Shown here piece by piece: positions 1 through 8,429 of a DNA stretch of 64,000 bases. This DNA is from Pseudomonas sp. B6002. Its GTDB lineage: Bacteria > Pseudomonadota > Gammaproteobacteria > Pseudomonadales > Pseudomonadaceae. How positions within the stretch are numbered: position 1 is the stretch's first letter; each line of letters starts with the position of its first letter. Position numbers and translations under genes: made by a program. The stretch spans positions 62,001 through 126,000 of the forward strand of contig NZ_JACAOY010000010.1 of the NCBI RefSeq assembly GCF_013385985.1, read 5' to 3'. The notes under the pieces are model-generated. The model worked only from the letters and a program-made list of their open reading frames with translations, had not been told where the DNA came from and ran no database searches.

Positions 1-81
1 CAACTGAACGAGGCCACAGGCGGCTGGCGCTGTGTCGCCAACGGCCCGCGACCTGCAGAGACTTGGCAGGTAGCAGACTGA
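1..81 (+). CDS. pqqF: C-terminal end of probable PqqF peptidase (partial)
   Basis: An open frame runs in from the left edge and stops with TGA at 79-81, giving 26 residues that end in WQVAD. Only this tail is visible, so no domain can be checked. The assignment rests on position: in Pseudomonas the M16-family metallopeptidase gene pqqF commonly lies directly upstream of pqqA, and the frame ends 158 bases before pqqA on the same strand. PqqF takes part in processing the PqqA peptide during PQQ formation. It could be another protein; the sequence alone does not decide this. Confidence 0.5.
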   Translation, partial: QLNEATGGWRCVANGPRPAETWQVAD

Positions 82-239
82 TCATTGCCGTCTCTGCAAC
101 AGGCTTTTTCCGCCGAGACAGCGCTAACTCAGCAAGAATTGGGTAACATTCCTACGCAATATCTGAACATCTCCGACTGGAGGTGGACTATATGTATTAC
201 TTAGTAGTGAACGTCCCATCCCTTGGTAGGAGTATGAAT

Positions 240-314
240 ATGACCTGGTCCAAACCTGCTTACACTGATCTGCGCATCGGTTTCGAAGTCACCATGTACT
301 TCGCCAGCCGTTAA
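240..314 (+). CDS. pqqA: PqqA, precursor peptide of pyrroloquinoline quinone
   Basis: This 24-residue peptide is the ribosomal precursor of the redox cofactor PQQ. The conserved Glu16 and Tyr20 are both present in the segment FEVTMY; in this family the radical SAM enzyme PqqE cross-links these two side chains to start cofactor formation. The AGGAG at 228-232 is 7 bases from the ATG at 240. Another in-frame ATG at 234 is only 1 base from it, so 240 is the better start. The gene is followed at once by a hairpin terminator, so pqqA is probably transcribed in excess over pqqB-E, as expected for a consumed peptide substrate. Confidence 0.96.
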   Translation: MTWSKPAYTDLRIGFEVTMYFASR

Positions 315-330
315 TCCGCTGGGTAATACA

Positions 331-360
331 ACGCCTCGGTTCGCCCGGGGCGTTTTTGTT
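331..360 (+). terminator. Hairpin terminator/attenuator between pqqA and pqqB
   Basis: The sequence forms a stem of CGCC-CGG against CCG-GGCG, each side with one unpaired base, closed by a TTCG loop and followed by TTTTTGTTTT. This is a typical intrinsic terminator. It lies 16 bases after the pqqA stop and 25 bases before pqqB on the same strand, so partial readthrough would set the ratio of pqqA to pqqB-E transcript. Confidence 0.85.
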
Positions 361-385
361 TTGAGCTTTGCTTGATGGAGTTGCC

Positions 386-1297
386 ATGTTTGTCCAGATT
401 CTAGGTTCCGCCGCCGGCGGTGGTTTCCCGCAGTGGAACTGCAACTGCGCCAACTGCGCGGGTTTTCGCGACGGCAGCCTGCGGGCCCAGGCACGCACGC
501 AGTCGTCCATCGCGATCTCCGACGACGGCGTGAACTGGGTCCTGTGCAACGCCTCACCGGATATCCGCGCGCAACTCCAGGGTTTTGCCCCGATGCAACC
601 CGGCCGCGCCCTGCGTGACACCGGCATCAGTGCGATCATCCTGATGGACAGCCAGATCGACCACACCACCGGCCTGCTCAGCCTGCGCGAAGGCTGCCCG
701 CACCAAGTGTGGTGTACCGACATGGTCCATGAAGACCTCAGCACCGGCTTTCCGCTGTTCACCATGCTCACCCACTGGAACGGCGGCCTGGCCTGGAACC
801 GCATCGAGCTGGACACGAGCTTCACCGTTCCGGCCTGCCCCAACCTGCGCTTTACCCCGTTACCGCTGCGCAGCGCCGCGCCGCCCTATTCGCCGCACCG
901 CTTCGACCCTCACCCAGGGGACAACATCGGCCTGATCGTCGAAGACCTGCGCACCGGCGGCAAACTGTTCTACGCCCCGGGCCTGGGCAAGGTCGACGCC
1001 CCGTTGCTGGAGATCATGGCCGCCAGCGATTGCCTGCTGGTGGACGGCACGATGTGGGACGACGATGAAATGCAGCGCCGTGGTGTCGGCACCCGCACCG
1101 GCCGCGAGATGGGCCACCTCGCCCAGAACGGCCCTGGCGGCATGCTGGAAGTGCTGGAGCAATTGCCCGAGCAGCGCAAAGTGCTTATCCACATCAACAA
1201 CACCAACCCGATCCTCGACGAAGATTCCCCCGAGCGCGCGGAGCTGGTGCGGCGCAATGTCGAAGTGGCTTACGACGGCATGAGCATTGAATTGTAG
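386..1297 (+). CDS. pqqB: PqqB, PQQ biosynthesis metallo-beta-lactamase-fold protein
   Basis: PqqB (303 residues) is a metallo-beta-lactamase-fold, non-haem-iron type hydroxylase proposed to act on the Glu-Tyr derived intermediate of PQQ. The N-terminus carries the family's metal-binding cysteine cluster CNCANC (Cys19, Cys21, Cys24) right after a Gly-rich strand. The frame is open upstream to a TTG at 368, but GGAG at 377-380 is 5 bases before the ATG at 386, and the family starts with [13 protein letters not shown]. The gene follows the pqqA terminator and is 11 bases from pqqC, so it heads the pqqBCDE transcript. Confidence 0.96.
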   Translation: MFVQILGSAAGGGFPQWNCNCANCAGFRDGSLRAQARTQSSIAISDDGVNWVLCNASPDIRAQLQGFAPMQPGRALRDTGISAIILMDSQIDHTTGLLSLREGCPHQVWCTDMVHEDLSTGFPLFTMLTHWNGGLAWNRIELDTSFTVPACPNLRFTPLPLRSAAPPYSPHRFDPHPGDNIGLIVEDLRTGGKLFYAPGLGKVDAPLLEIMAASDCLLVDGTMWDDDEMQRRGVGTRTGREMGHLAQNGPGGMLEVLEQLPEQRKVLIHINNTNPILDEDSPERAELVRRNVEVAYDGMSIEL

Positions 1298-1308
1298 GAG
1301 CGACCGAA

Positions 1309-2061
1309 ATGACTGACACGCCGTTGACCACCACTGAATTCGAAGCCGCCCTGCGCGCCAAGGGCGCCTTCTACCATATCCATCACCCCTACCATGTGGC
1401 GATGTACGAAGGCCGCGCCACCCGTGAGCAGATCCAGGGCTGGGTCGCCAATCGCTTCTACTACCAGGTGAACATCCCGCTGAAAGACGCCGCGATCCTG
1501 GCCAATTGCCCGGACCGTGAGATCCGTCGCGAGTGGATCCAGCGCCTGCTCGACCACGACGGCGCGCCAGGTGAAGACGGCGGCATCGAAGCCTGGCTGC
1601 GCCTGGGCCAGGCCGTGGGTCTCGACCCGGATCAATTGCGCTCCCAGGAGCTGGTATTGCCCGGCGTGCGGTTTGCGGTGGATGCCTATGTCAACTTCGC
1701 CCGACGCGCCAGTTGGCAGGAAGCGGCCAGCAGCTCGCTGACCGAGCTGTTTGCGCCGCAGATCCACCAGTCGCGCCTCGACAGCTGGCCGCAGCATTAC
1801 CCGTGGATCGACCCGGCTGGCTACGAGTACTTCCGCACTCGCCTGGGCCAGGCCCGTCGCGATGTTGAGCACGGCCTGGCAATCACGCTGCAGCACTACA
1901 CCACCCGTGAAGGCCAGGAGCGCATGCTGGAAATCCTGCAGTTCAAACTGGACATTTTGTGGAGCATGCTCGATGCCATGAGCATGGCCTATGAACTCAA
2001 GCGCCCGCCGTATCACAGCGTGACCGACGCGCGGGTGTGGCATAAAGGGATCACTCTATGA
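1309..2061 (+). CDS. pqqC: PqqC, PQQ synthase
   Basis: PqqC (250 residues) catalyses the last step of PQQ formation, a cofactor-free ring closure and eight-electron oxidation of AHQQ. It belongs to the haem-oxygenase-like TenA/THI-4 superfamily. The sequence is full length and keeps the conserved His/Tyr-rich active-site stretches (HIHHPYH near residue 23 and [10 protein letters not shown] near residue 48). The start ATG lies 11 bases after pqqB. The stop overlaps the start of pqqD (ATGA), so the two are translationally coupled. Confidence 0.97.
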   Translation: MTDTPLTTTEFEAALRAKGAFYHIHHPYHVAMYEGRATREQIQGWVANRFYYQVNIPLKDAAILANCPDREIRREWIQRLLDHDGAPGEDGGIEAWLRLGQAVGLDPDQLRSQELVLPGVRFAVDAYVNFARRASWQEAASSSLTELFAPQIHQSRLDSWPQHYPWIDPAGYEYFRTRLGQARRDVEHGLAITLQHYTTREGQERMLEILQFKLDILWSMLDAMSMAYELKRPPYHSVTDARVWHKGITL

Positions 2062-2333
2062 GCTTTGATCGCAGCAAGACACCCGCGTGGCGCCCTGGCT
2101 ATCGCTTCCAGTACGAACCGGCGCAAAAAGGCCATGTGCTGCTCTACCCCGAGGGCATGATCAAGCTCAACGACAGTGCCGCATTGATCGGTGGCTTGAT
2201 CGATGGCGAGCGCGATGTGGCCGCAATTATCGCCGAGCTGGATCAGCAGTTCCCCAGCGTGCCTGAACTCGGTGAAGACATCGAGCAATTCATGGAGGTC
2301 GCCCGTGCTGAGCACTGGATCACCCTTGCCTGA
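2058..2333 (+). CDS. pqqD: PqqD, PqqA peptide chaperone
   Basis: PqqD (91 residues) is a RiPP-recognition-element protein that binds the PqqA peptide and presents it to PqqE. The length and the pattern typical of the family are present: an N-terminal [11 protein letters not shown] segment, then [17 protein letters not shown] and a helical C-terminus. The start overlaps the pqqC stop (ATGA at 2058-2061). The end overlaps pqqE by 29 bases, consistent with the tight PqqD-PqqE pairing seen in other species, where the two may even be fused. Confidence 0.96.
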   Translation: MSFDRSKTPAWRPGYRFQYEPAQKGHVLLYPEGMIKLNDSAALIGGLIDGERDVAAIIAELDQQFPSVPELGEDIEQFMEVARAEHWITLA

Positions 2334-3456
2334 AAAACCGGCCATCGGCCTACCGCTGTGGTTGCTCGCCGAGCTGACCTACCGCTGTCCGTTGCAGTGC
2401 CCGTATTGCTCCAACCCGCTGGATTTTGCCGAGCAGGGCAAGGAGCTCAGCACCGAACAGTGGATCAAGGTGTTTCGTGAGGCGCGGGAAATGGGCGCGG
2501 CGCAGCTGGGGTTCTCTGGCGGCGAACCGCTGGTGCGCCAGGACCTTGCCGAGTTGATCGGCGAGGCGCGCAAACTGGGGTTCTACACCAACCTGATCAC
2601 CTCCGGCATCGGCCTGACCGAACAGAAGATCAGCGACTTCAAGAAAGCCGGCCTGGACCATATCCAGATCAGCTTCCAGGCCAGCGACGAACAGGTAAAC
2701 AACCTGCTGGCCGGCTCTAAAAAAGCCTTCGCACAGAAGCTGGAAATGGCCCGCGCAGTGAAAGCCCACGGCTACCCGATGGTGCTGAACTTCGTGACCC
2801 ACCGGCACAACATCGACAAGATCGACCGCATCATCGAGCTGTGCATCGCCCTGGAGGCGGACTTTGTCGAGCTCGCCACCTGCCAGTTCTATGGCTGGGC
2901 CCAGCTCAATCGAGTGGGGCTGTTGCCGACCCAGGAACAGTTGGTGCGCGCCGAACGCATCACCAACGAATACCGGGCCAAGCTGGAAGCCGAAGGCCAC
3001 CCGTGCAAGCTGATTTTCGTGACGCCGGACTACTACGAAGAGCGCCCGAAAGCCTGCATGAATGGCTGGGGTAGCATCTTTCTGACAGTCACACCGGATG
3101 GCACTGCCTTGCCGTGCCATGGTGCCCGACAGATGCCGGTGCAATTTCCCAATGTGCGCGACCACAGCATGCAGCACATCTGGTACGACTCGTTCGGTTT
3201 CAACCGCTTTCGCGGCTATGACTGGATGCCCGAGCCATGCCGCTCATGCGATGAAAAGGAAAAGGACTTCGGCGGCTGCCGTTGCCAGGCGTTCATGCTC
3301 ACGGGGGACGCAAGCAATGCTGACCCGGTGTGCAGCAAGTCCGATCAGCACGGCATCATCCTTCAAGCGCGAGAAGACGCCGAGCACGCCACCCAGACCA
3401 TCGAGCAACTGGCCTTTCGCAATGAACGCAACTCCCGGCTCATCGCAAAAGGCTGA
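2305..3456 (+). CDS. pqqE: PqqE, radical SAM enzyme for PqqA cross-linking
   Basis: PqqE (383 residues) uses S-adenosylmethionine and Fe-S clusters to form the carbon-carbon bond between Glu and Tyr of PqqA. The radical SAM motif CxxxCxxC is Cys28, Cys32, Cys35, followed by the GGE-type motif SGGEPL. The C-terminal SPASM region carries further cysteines (CMNGWG, PCHG, PCRSCDE, GGCRCQ) for auxiliary clusters. I place the start at the GTG at 2305: GGAGG at 2294-2298 is 6 bases upstream, and the family N-terminus fits. The frame is open further upstream, but that part is the pqqD coding region read in another frame. The gene ends 5 bases before the convergent Pmp3 gene. Confidence 0.95.
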   Translation: MLSTGSPLPEKPAIGLPLWLLAELTYRCPLQCPYCSNPLDFAEQGKELSTEQWIKVFREAREMGAAQLGFSGGEPLVRQDLAELIGEARKLGFYTNLITSGIGLTEQKISDFKKAGLDHIQISFQASDEQVNNLLAGSKKAFAQKLEMARAVKAHGYPMVLNFVTHRHNIDKIDRIIELCIALEADFVELATCQFYGWAQLNRVGLLPTQEQLVRAERITNEYRAKLEAEGHPCKLIFVTPDYYEERPKACMNGWGSIFLTVTPDGTALPCHGARQMPVQFPNVRDHSMQHIWYDSFGFNRFRGYDWMPEPCRSCDEKEKDFGGCRCQAFMLTGDASNADPVCSKSDQHGIILQAREDAEHATQTIEQLAFRNERNSRLIAKG

Positions 3457-3461
3457 CGGCC

Positions 3462-3620
3462 TCAGCGTTTGGCGATGATGTACACCGCGTGCACGATGCC
3501 CGGGATGTAGCCGCACAGGGTCAGCAGGATGTTCAGCCAGAACGCGCCGGCGAAGCCCACTTGCAGGAACACACCCAGTGGCGGCAACAGAATGGCGATG
3601 ATGATTCGAATGAAATCCAT
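3462..3620 (-). CDS. Pmp3/YqaE family small membrane protein
   Basis: This 52-residue protein has two hydrophobic segments (about residues 3-22 and 27-49), with the family pattern LLPPLGVFLQVG and LTLCGYIPGIVHAVYII. Pmp3/YqaE proteins sit in the cytoplasmic membrane and have been linked to membrane potential and stress tolerance; no enzymatic role is known. The frame continues upstream to 3713, but the start at 3620 has GGAG about 8 bases ahead and gives the family's usual size. It converges on pqqE with 5 bases between stops. A hairpin with a T-run lies immediately before its ribosome site. Confidence 0.93.
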   Translation of the reverse strand: MDFIRIIIAILLPPLGVFLQVGFAGAFWLNILLTLCGYIPGIVHAVYIIAKR

Positions 3621-3630
3621 CGGGTCAGCT

Positions 3631-3655
3631 CCAAAAAATCGGCTCGTGTGAGCCG
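3631..3655 (-). promoter_or_regulatory. Hairpin plus T-run in the leader of the Pmp3 gene
   Basis: On the minus strand, CGGCTC-(4 nt)-GAGCCG forms a perfect 6-bp stem followed by ATTTTTT and then directly the GGAG ribosome site and start codon of the Pmp3 gene. It looks like an intrinsic terminator or attenuator placed within the leader. It could also simply end transcription arriving from further upstream on the minus strand, insulating the small gene. Confidence 0.5.
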
Positions 3656-3728
3656 TTAAGCTAATCGACCTTGGCGGTGTGTGAGGGTTCAGTGAAATCT
3701 GGCGTTGGGCCATCTATGTCCGCCCAGA

Positions 3729-3768
3729 CAAAAAAACGCCCCCAGCCAAAAGAATCAGGCCGGAGGCG
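3729..3768 (-). terminator. Terminator of the class-III aminotransferase gene
   Basis: Read on the minus strand, a GC-rich imperfect hairpin (CGCCTCCGGCC against GGCTGGGGGCG, loop of about 10) is followed by seven T residues. It starts about 35 bases after the stop of the aminotransferase at 3804-5066. Confidence 0.75.
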
Positions 3769-3803
3769 CCGCGTATACCGCGAGACGGTTCAGGAAATCA
3801 GGT

Positions 3804-5066
3804 TTAAACAGCAATACCCTTGCGGCATTGCAGTTGTGCGGTGCGCACGCGGGAGAAGGCGCGGGCAAGGCGCAGGAGCATTTCGTCGATGTTGCTTTTG
3901 CTCACCGTCAGCGCCGGGGTGAAACGCAGGCAGTTGGGTTGCGAGGCATTGAGGATCAGGCCTTCATGCAGTGCGGCTTTTACCACTGCATCCGCAGAAT
4001 CATCCGATAAGGTCAGGCCCCACATCAGGCCATGACCGCGCAATTGGCCGTGGTCATAGCGATAGGCCAGGCGGGCCAGCCCTTCGCCCAAGTGAAGGCC
4101 GGACTCGCGCACGTGTTCAAGAAAGCCGTGTTCCAACACGGCATCAAGTACCGCCACACCCGCCGAGGCCATCAGTGCATTGCCATGATGGGTGCCTTCC
4201 AATTCGCCCACCTCGAAACAGCAGGCTTTGCCACGTGCCAGCAGGGCTGCCAGTGGAACGCCGCCGCCCAAGCCTTTGCCGAGCGTGACAATGTCGGCAC
4301 GCACACCGTACTGCTGCTCGGCGAGCAGCGTGCCGCAGCGCCCAATGCCAGTTTGCACTTCGTCGAGGATCAGCAGGATCCCCAGTTCCCGGCACAGTCG
4401 CTCAACGCCCTTGAGGTAGTGTTCGGTCGCGGGAATCACGCCGGCTTCACCCTGGATAGGTTCAAGCAGGATGGCAACGGTATGCGCATCAACGGCTGCA
4501 TGCAGGGCCGGCAAGTCATTGAAGGGCACGTGGCTGAACCCCGGCAACTGCGGCTCAAAGCGGTTGTGCGGGCCGCCCGCCGACGCTGACAGCGCCGCAA
4601 AGCTGCGCCCATGGTTGCCGGCACTGGCGCTGATGATTCGGTAGGCGCCGTTGCGATGCAACTGGCCCCACTTGCGCGCCAGTTTGATCGCGGCTTCAAC
4701 GGCCTCGGAGCCACTGTTAAGCAGGCAGGCCTGGTCGCTGCCCGTGCGGTGGCAGAGGCGTTCAGTGAGGTTGAGTTGGGCGCGATTGTGCAGGCCGTTG
4801 CCCGGATTGATCAGTGACTGAGTCTGATCCGCCAGGGCCTTGATCAAGGATTGCGGGCTGTGGCCGAGGCTATTGGCGCCGTTGCCCTGGCTGAAATCCA
4901 GGTAGGCACGCTCGTCACTGTCCCACAGCCACGAGCCCTGGCCGCGTACGAAGATTTGAGGTGGGCGTGCCACGGTGGGCATCAGAGATTCACTGGATGG
5001 ATTTTTGCTGGAGGCCTCCAGAACCAAATCGTCCAGGCTCGGCGTGGAACGACGGAACAGATTCAT
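3804..5066 (-). CDS. Class-III PLP aminotransferase, acetylornithine-aminotransferase-like
   Basis: The protein (420 residues) belongs to the class-III aminotransferase family that includes ArgD/AstC, GabT and ornithine aminotransferases. The PLP lysine is Lys264 in TLGKGLGGG, the ring-contacting Asp235 lies in LDEVQTG, and the phosphate-binding stretch NSGSEAVEA is at about 117-125. An N-terminal extension of about 25 residues precedes the usual fold. The substrate is not evident; an omega-amino group donor is likely from family knowledge. It is divergent from a LysR regulator, which probably controls it. It should not be called BioA, since its motifs are closer to ArgD. It ends in a clear terminator. 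Confidence 0.85.
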   Translation of the reverse strand: MNLFRRSTPSLDDLVLEASSKNPSSESLMPTVARPPQIFVRGQGSWLWDSDERAYLDFSQGNGANSLGHSPQSLIKALADQTQSLINPGNGLHNRAQLNLTERLCHRTGSDQACLLNSGSEAVEAAIKLARKWGQLHRNGAYRIISASAGNHGRSFAALSASAGGPHNRFEPQLPGFSHVPFNDLPALHAAVDAHTVAILLEPIQGEAGVIPATEHYLKGVERLCRELGILLILDEVQTGIGRCGTLLAEQQYGVRADIVTLGKGLGGGVPLAALLARGKACCFEVGELEGTHHGNALMASAGVAVLDAVLEHGFLEHVRESGLHLGEGLARLAYRYDHGQLRGHGLMWGLTLSDDSADAVVKAALHEGLILNASQPNCLRFTPALTVSKSNIDEMLLRLARAFSRVRTAQLQCRKGIAV

Positions 5067-5140
5067 AGCTCACCTGTAATAGCAACGGGACCTTGGTCGA
5101 TGCGCCCCACTACTGCGGCCTTGAGGTTTATTGCCTTGCC

Positions 5141-5161
5141 TATGTAAACATCATCAACATA
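5141..5161. promoter_or_regulatory. Candidate LysR-type binding site (T-N11-A)
   Basis: TATGT-(11 nt)-ACATA is a perfect inverted repeat that fits the LysR-family T-N11-A pattern. It lies in the 209-base gap between the divergent aminotransferase (start 5066) and LysR gene (start 5276), where an autoregulatory site is expected. No footprint is implied. Confidence 0.5.
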
Positions 5162-5275
5162 AACGCTGTTCATTGCCCGATCCGGCCCTGTAAGCCCTGC
5201 GAATAGGCGCTAGACTAGGCGCCCAAGGGGCCGTCGGCCATTTCGATTTTCCAGCTTTTTCGATAAGTAAGTCTT

Positions 5276-6175
5276 ATGGATTTCAAGCAACTGCGTTATT
5301 TCGTCGCGGTGTATGAAGAAGGCCACGTGGGCCGCGCTGCCGAGCGCCTTTCCATCTCGCAGCCAGCCCTGTCGCAACAGATTCGCCAGTTGGAACAGAA
5401 CCTCGATGTGAGCCTGTTCGAGCGCAGCAGCAAACGGCTGTTGCCCACCCTCGCCGCACATACCTTGTATAACCATGCCCTGCCGCTGATCGACGGCATG
5501 CAACAAGCCGTCGAAGCCCTGCGCAACTTCAAGGGCCAGGCGATGCGCACATTGGCCATCGGCGTGCTGCAAACCGTGCACACCAGCCTGGTGCCGCAAA
5601 TGCTGGAACGCGTGCGCAAGGCCCAGCCGCATCTGGTCGTACAGATCTATGAATTGACGGGGCTGGAGATTGAACGGCGTTTGCTCAACGGCTCGCTGGA
5701 TATCGGCATCAGCTATTTGCCGCCGCGCCAGCCAGGGCTGCATGGCGTGCTGCTGTACGAGGATGAGTTGAAGGTGGTCATCCCAGAAGACCATCCCCTG
5801 CGGGAATTCAAGAAGGTCTCGTTGAAACAGGCGGCCGAATTGCCGATGTTGTTGCTGGGGGAAGAGTTTCAGGTTCGGCAGATCTGGCAAGGCCAACTGT
5901 CCAACCTCGGGCGACGCCCGCAAGTGCAGGCAGAACTCAACACCATGGTGGGGATTCTCGACAGCCTGCCCCATACCCAGCTTGCCACGGTGTTGCCGGG
6001 GCGTTCACAGGATGAGCACAACAGCCAGTTGCTGCTGTGGAAGCCGTTGAGTGAACCGAGGGTGCCACTGAAAGTGGGCTTGGTGTGCCGCGACGTGCAG
6101 CGCCAGCAAGCGACGGTGGCGTTGTTGCGCACCTTGCTGGAAGACGTGATGAATGCCCCGCAGGCGCCTGCCTGA
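5276..6175 (+). CDS. LysR-family transcriptional regulator
   Basis: The protein is 299 residues long. It has the N-terminal winged helix-turn-helix (residues 1-60: MDFKQLRYFVAVYEEGHVGRAAERL-type start and SQPALSQQIRQLE recognition helix) and the LysR substrate-binding domain (about 88-290). It is similar to CynR/CatR-type members by general layout, but the effector is unknown. It is divergent from the class-III aminotransferase, with a T-N11-A palindrome in the shared 209-base intergenic region. The simplest reading is that it controls that gene and itself. Confidence 0.88.
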   Translation: MDFKQLRYFVAVYEEGHVGRAAERLSISQPALSQQIRQLEQNLDVSLFERSSKRLLPTLAAHTLYNHALPLIDGMQQAVEALRNFKGQAMRTLAIGVLQTVHTSLVPQMLERVRKAQPHLVVQIYELTGLEIERRLLNGSLDIGISYLPPRQPGLHGVLLYEDELKVVIPEDHPLREFKKVSLKQAAELPMLLLGEEFQVRQIWQGQLSNLGRRPQVQAELNTMVGILDSLPHTQLATVLPGRSQDEHNSQLLLWKPLSEPRVPLKVGLVCRDVQRQQATVALLRTLLEDVMNAPQAPA

Positions 6176-6195
6176 ACTTTTTCGCGGGCAAAAGA

Positions 6196-6218
6196 AAACC
6201 CCGCCGAAGCGGGGCTTT
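6196..6218 (+). terminator. Probable terminator downstream of the LysR gene
   Basis: The sequence contains CCCCGC-CGAA-GCGGGG, a perfect 6-bp stem with a tetraloop, 23 bases after the LysR stop. It is flanked by an A-rich run on the left and only a short CTTT on the right, so termination on the plus strand may be partial. The structure could also act on the minus strand. Confidence 0.55.
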
Positions 6219-6402
6219 GCAGACTGTTTCCCTGACATCCATTTCACTCCGCCGTCCTGGCAGAATCCTACGTGTCCGTGTTGTTGCTTTGCGCTTCCTG
6301 CGCGACGTCCATGTGAAGTAGATTATCGATGGATCCAATTTGGCGATAGAGGACGAATAGCAGCACGTCATGTAAGAGAATGCTTACACGCCCTCCCAAC
6401 CC

Positions 6403-8181
6403 TTAGAACAATGCTTCATCCAGCAAGAACAGTGATTCACTGCCAGCTTTTACCGACGCACTCAGCGAGTGAATCCGCGGCAGCAGGCGCGCAAAGTAGA
6501 ACCGCGCAGTGCCCAGCTTGCTGGCGTAGAAGTCTTCCTCAGCCTGTTTGCCCCACGCGGCCTTGGCCATGCGCGCCCACATGTAGGCGTACGCCATGTA
6601 GCCAAAGGCGTGCAGGTATTCCACCGAAGCCGCCCCGATTTCATTCGGGTTGGTCTTGGCGCGATCCAGCACCCACGCGGTCAACTCATCGAGGTTATCC
6701 ACCGCCGCGCTGAGCGGACGGGTGAACTCACCCAGCTCCGCCCCTGCGGTAGCGATGAACTGGCGAATCTCGTCAGCGAACAACGCATAGAACGCCCCGC
6801 CGCTGCCGACGATCTTGCGCCCCATCAAGTCCAGCGCCTGAATGCCGTTGGTGCCTTCGTAGATCTGGGTGATACGCACATCACGCACCAGCTGCTCCTG
6901 GCCCCATTCGCGAATGTAACCGTGGCCACCGAATACCTGCTGGCCCATCACGGTGGTTTCCAGGCCAAGGTCGCTGAGGAACGCCTTGGCAACCGGCGTC
7001 AGCAACGCCACCAGATTGTCAGCTCGCTCGCGGGCGGCGGCATCGTCACTGAACTTGGCGATATCCAGCTGCGTCGCCACGTAGGTCGAGAACGCACGAC
7101 CGCCTTCGTTCGCCGCTTTCATGGTCAGCAGCATGCGACGCACGTCGGGGTGCACGATGATCGGGTCGGCAACCTTGTCTTTGGCCTGGGCGCCCAGCGG
7201 GGAGCGGCTCTGCAGACGGTCACGCGCGTACTCGATGGCGTTCTGGTACGAACGCTCACCGGACGCCAGGCCCTGGATACCCACGCCCAGACGCTCGTAG
7301 TTCATCATGGTGAACATCGCCGCCAAGCCACGGTTAGGCTCGCCCACCAGGTAACCCACGGCGCCGTCGAAGTTCATCACGCAAGTGGCGGACGCCTGGA
7401 TACCCATCTTGTGTTCAATGGAGCCACAGCTCACCAGGTTGCGCGCGCCCAGGCTGCCGTCGGCATTGACCATGAACTTCGGCACCAGGAACAACGAAAT
7501 GCCCTTGGGCCCAGCCGGTGCGTCCGGCAGCTTGGCCAGCACCAGGTGGATGATGTTTTCGGTGAGGTCGTGCTCGCCACCGGTGATAAAGATCTTGGTG
7601 CCGCTGATGGTGTAGGAGCCGTCCGCCTGAGGCTCAGCCTTGGTGCGGATAATCCCCAGGTCGGTACCGGCATGGGCTTCGGTCAAGCACATGGAACCGG
7701 CCCACTCGCCGGAGTACATCTTCGGCAGGTACGTGGCCTTAAGCTCTTCACTGGCGTGGGTGTTGATCGATACGCAGGCGCCGGACGTCAGCATCGGGTA
7801 CAGCCCGAATGCCAGGCTCGACGAGTTGATCATCTCTTCAACCTGGGCCGACACCGCCTTGGGCATGCCCATGCCGCCGAACACAGGGTCACCGCCGACA
7901 CCGACCCAACCGCCTTCGGCGTAGGTTTTATAGGCCTGTGGATAACCCTCCGGAGTGAAGACCGCCGTGTCTTCCCAACGGCAGCCTTGTTCATCGCCAG
8001 CGCGGCTGATGGGGGCGATGGATTTGGCCGTGACCTTGCCGGCTTCTTCGAGGATGGCTTCAACCGTTTCGGCGTCGACGGTGTCTGCCAATGCCGGCAA
8101 TTGGGCCCAAGTCTTGGCGACCTCAAAGACTTCGTTGAGGACGAAGCGCATATCACGCAGCGGCGCTTTGTAATCAGCCAT
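6403..8181 (-). CDS. Acyl-CoA dehydrogenase, long FadE/DmdC-type (paralog 1)
   Basis: This FAD enzyme (592 residues) carries out the first oxidation of beta-oxidation, acyl-CoA to trans-2-enoyl-CoA. It has the N-terminal extension starting [13 protein letters not shown], the acyl-CoA dehydrogenase N, middle and C domains, and an extra C-terminal domain as in DmdC. Visible motifs include CLTEAHAGTDLG and IYEGTNGIQALD; the Glu of YEGTN is the usual catalytic base. The frame continues upstream to 8268, but the ATG at 8181 begins the conserved N-terminus. It is one of three paralogs in this window. The equivalents at PA0506-PA0508 in P. aeruginosa are, as I recall, FadE1/FadE2-type enzymes with different chain-length preference. 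Confidence 0.92.
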   Translation of the reverse strand: MADYKAPLRDMRFVLNEVFEVAKTWAQLPALADTVDAETVEAILEEAGKVTAKSIAPISRAGDEQGCRWEDTAVFTPEGYPQAYKTYAEGGWVGVGGDPVFGGMGMPKAVSAQVEEMINSSSLAFGLYPMLTSGACVSINTHASEELKATYLPKMYSGEWAGSMCLTEAHAGTDLGIIRTKAEPQADGSYTISGTKIFITGGEHDLTENIIHLVLAKLPDAPAGPKGISLFLVPKFMVNADGSLGARNLVSCGSIEHKMGIQASATCVMNFDGAVGYLVGEPNRGLAAMFTMMNYERLGVGIQGLASGERSYQNAIEYARDRLQSRSPLGAQAKDKVADPIIVHPDVRRMLLTMKAANEGGRAFSTYVATQLDIAKFSDDAAARERADNLVALLTPVAKAFLSDLGLETTVMGQQVFGGHGYIREWGQEQLVRDVRITQIYEGTNGIQALDLMGRKIVGSGGAFYALFADEIRQFIATAGAELGEFTRPLSAAVDNLDELTAWVLDRAKTNPNEIGAASVEYLHAFGYMAYAYMWARMAKAAWGKQAEEDFYASKLGTARFYFARLLPRIHSLSASVKAGSESLFLLDEALF

Positions 8182-8345
8182 GGCAAACCTCGTGAGAACG
8201 TGAAAAGTAATTCGGTAAGAGTCGGTTTTACAGGGTCTGAGTGTACCCGAACAACTTTTCAGACACATAGGGTCCCTTTGTGACCATTGAGTATTTCAAA
8301 GTCACGCACCCTATAAATTTGAACATTTTCATCAACTGACACCCC

Positions 8346-8421
8346 GCTATCGCCGGCAAGCCGGCTCCAACGGGGCGCGTGAGGCCCACGATTCTGTAGG
8401 AGCCGGCTTGCCGGCGATAGC
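8346..8421. repeat. REPIN (inverted pair of REP elements)
   Basis: Two inverted copies of the core TATCGCCGGCAAGCCGGCTCC lie at 8346-8369 and 8395-8421, separated by about 25 bases, between the first and second fadE paralogs. These non-coding elements are typical of fluorescens-group Pseudomonas. Confidence 0.9.
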
Positions 8422-8429
8422 GTCAGTAG

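Noticed and set aside
3804-5066. The class-III aminotransferase as BioA, completing the biotin set
   Set aside because: It is far from the bio genes, and its motifs are closer to ArgD-type enzymes than to BioA.
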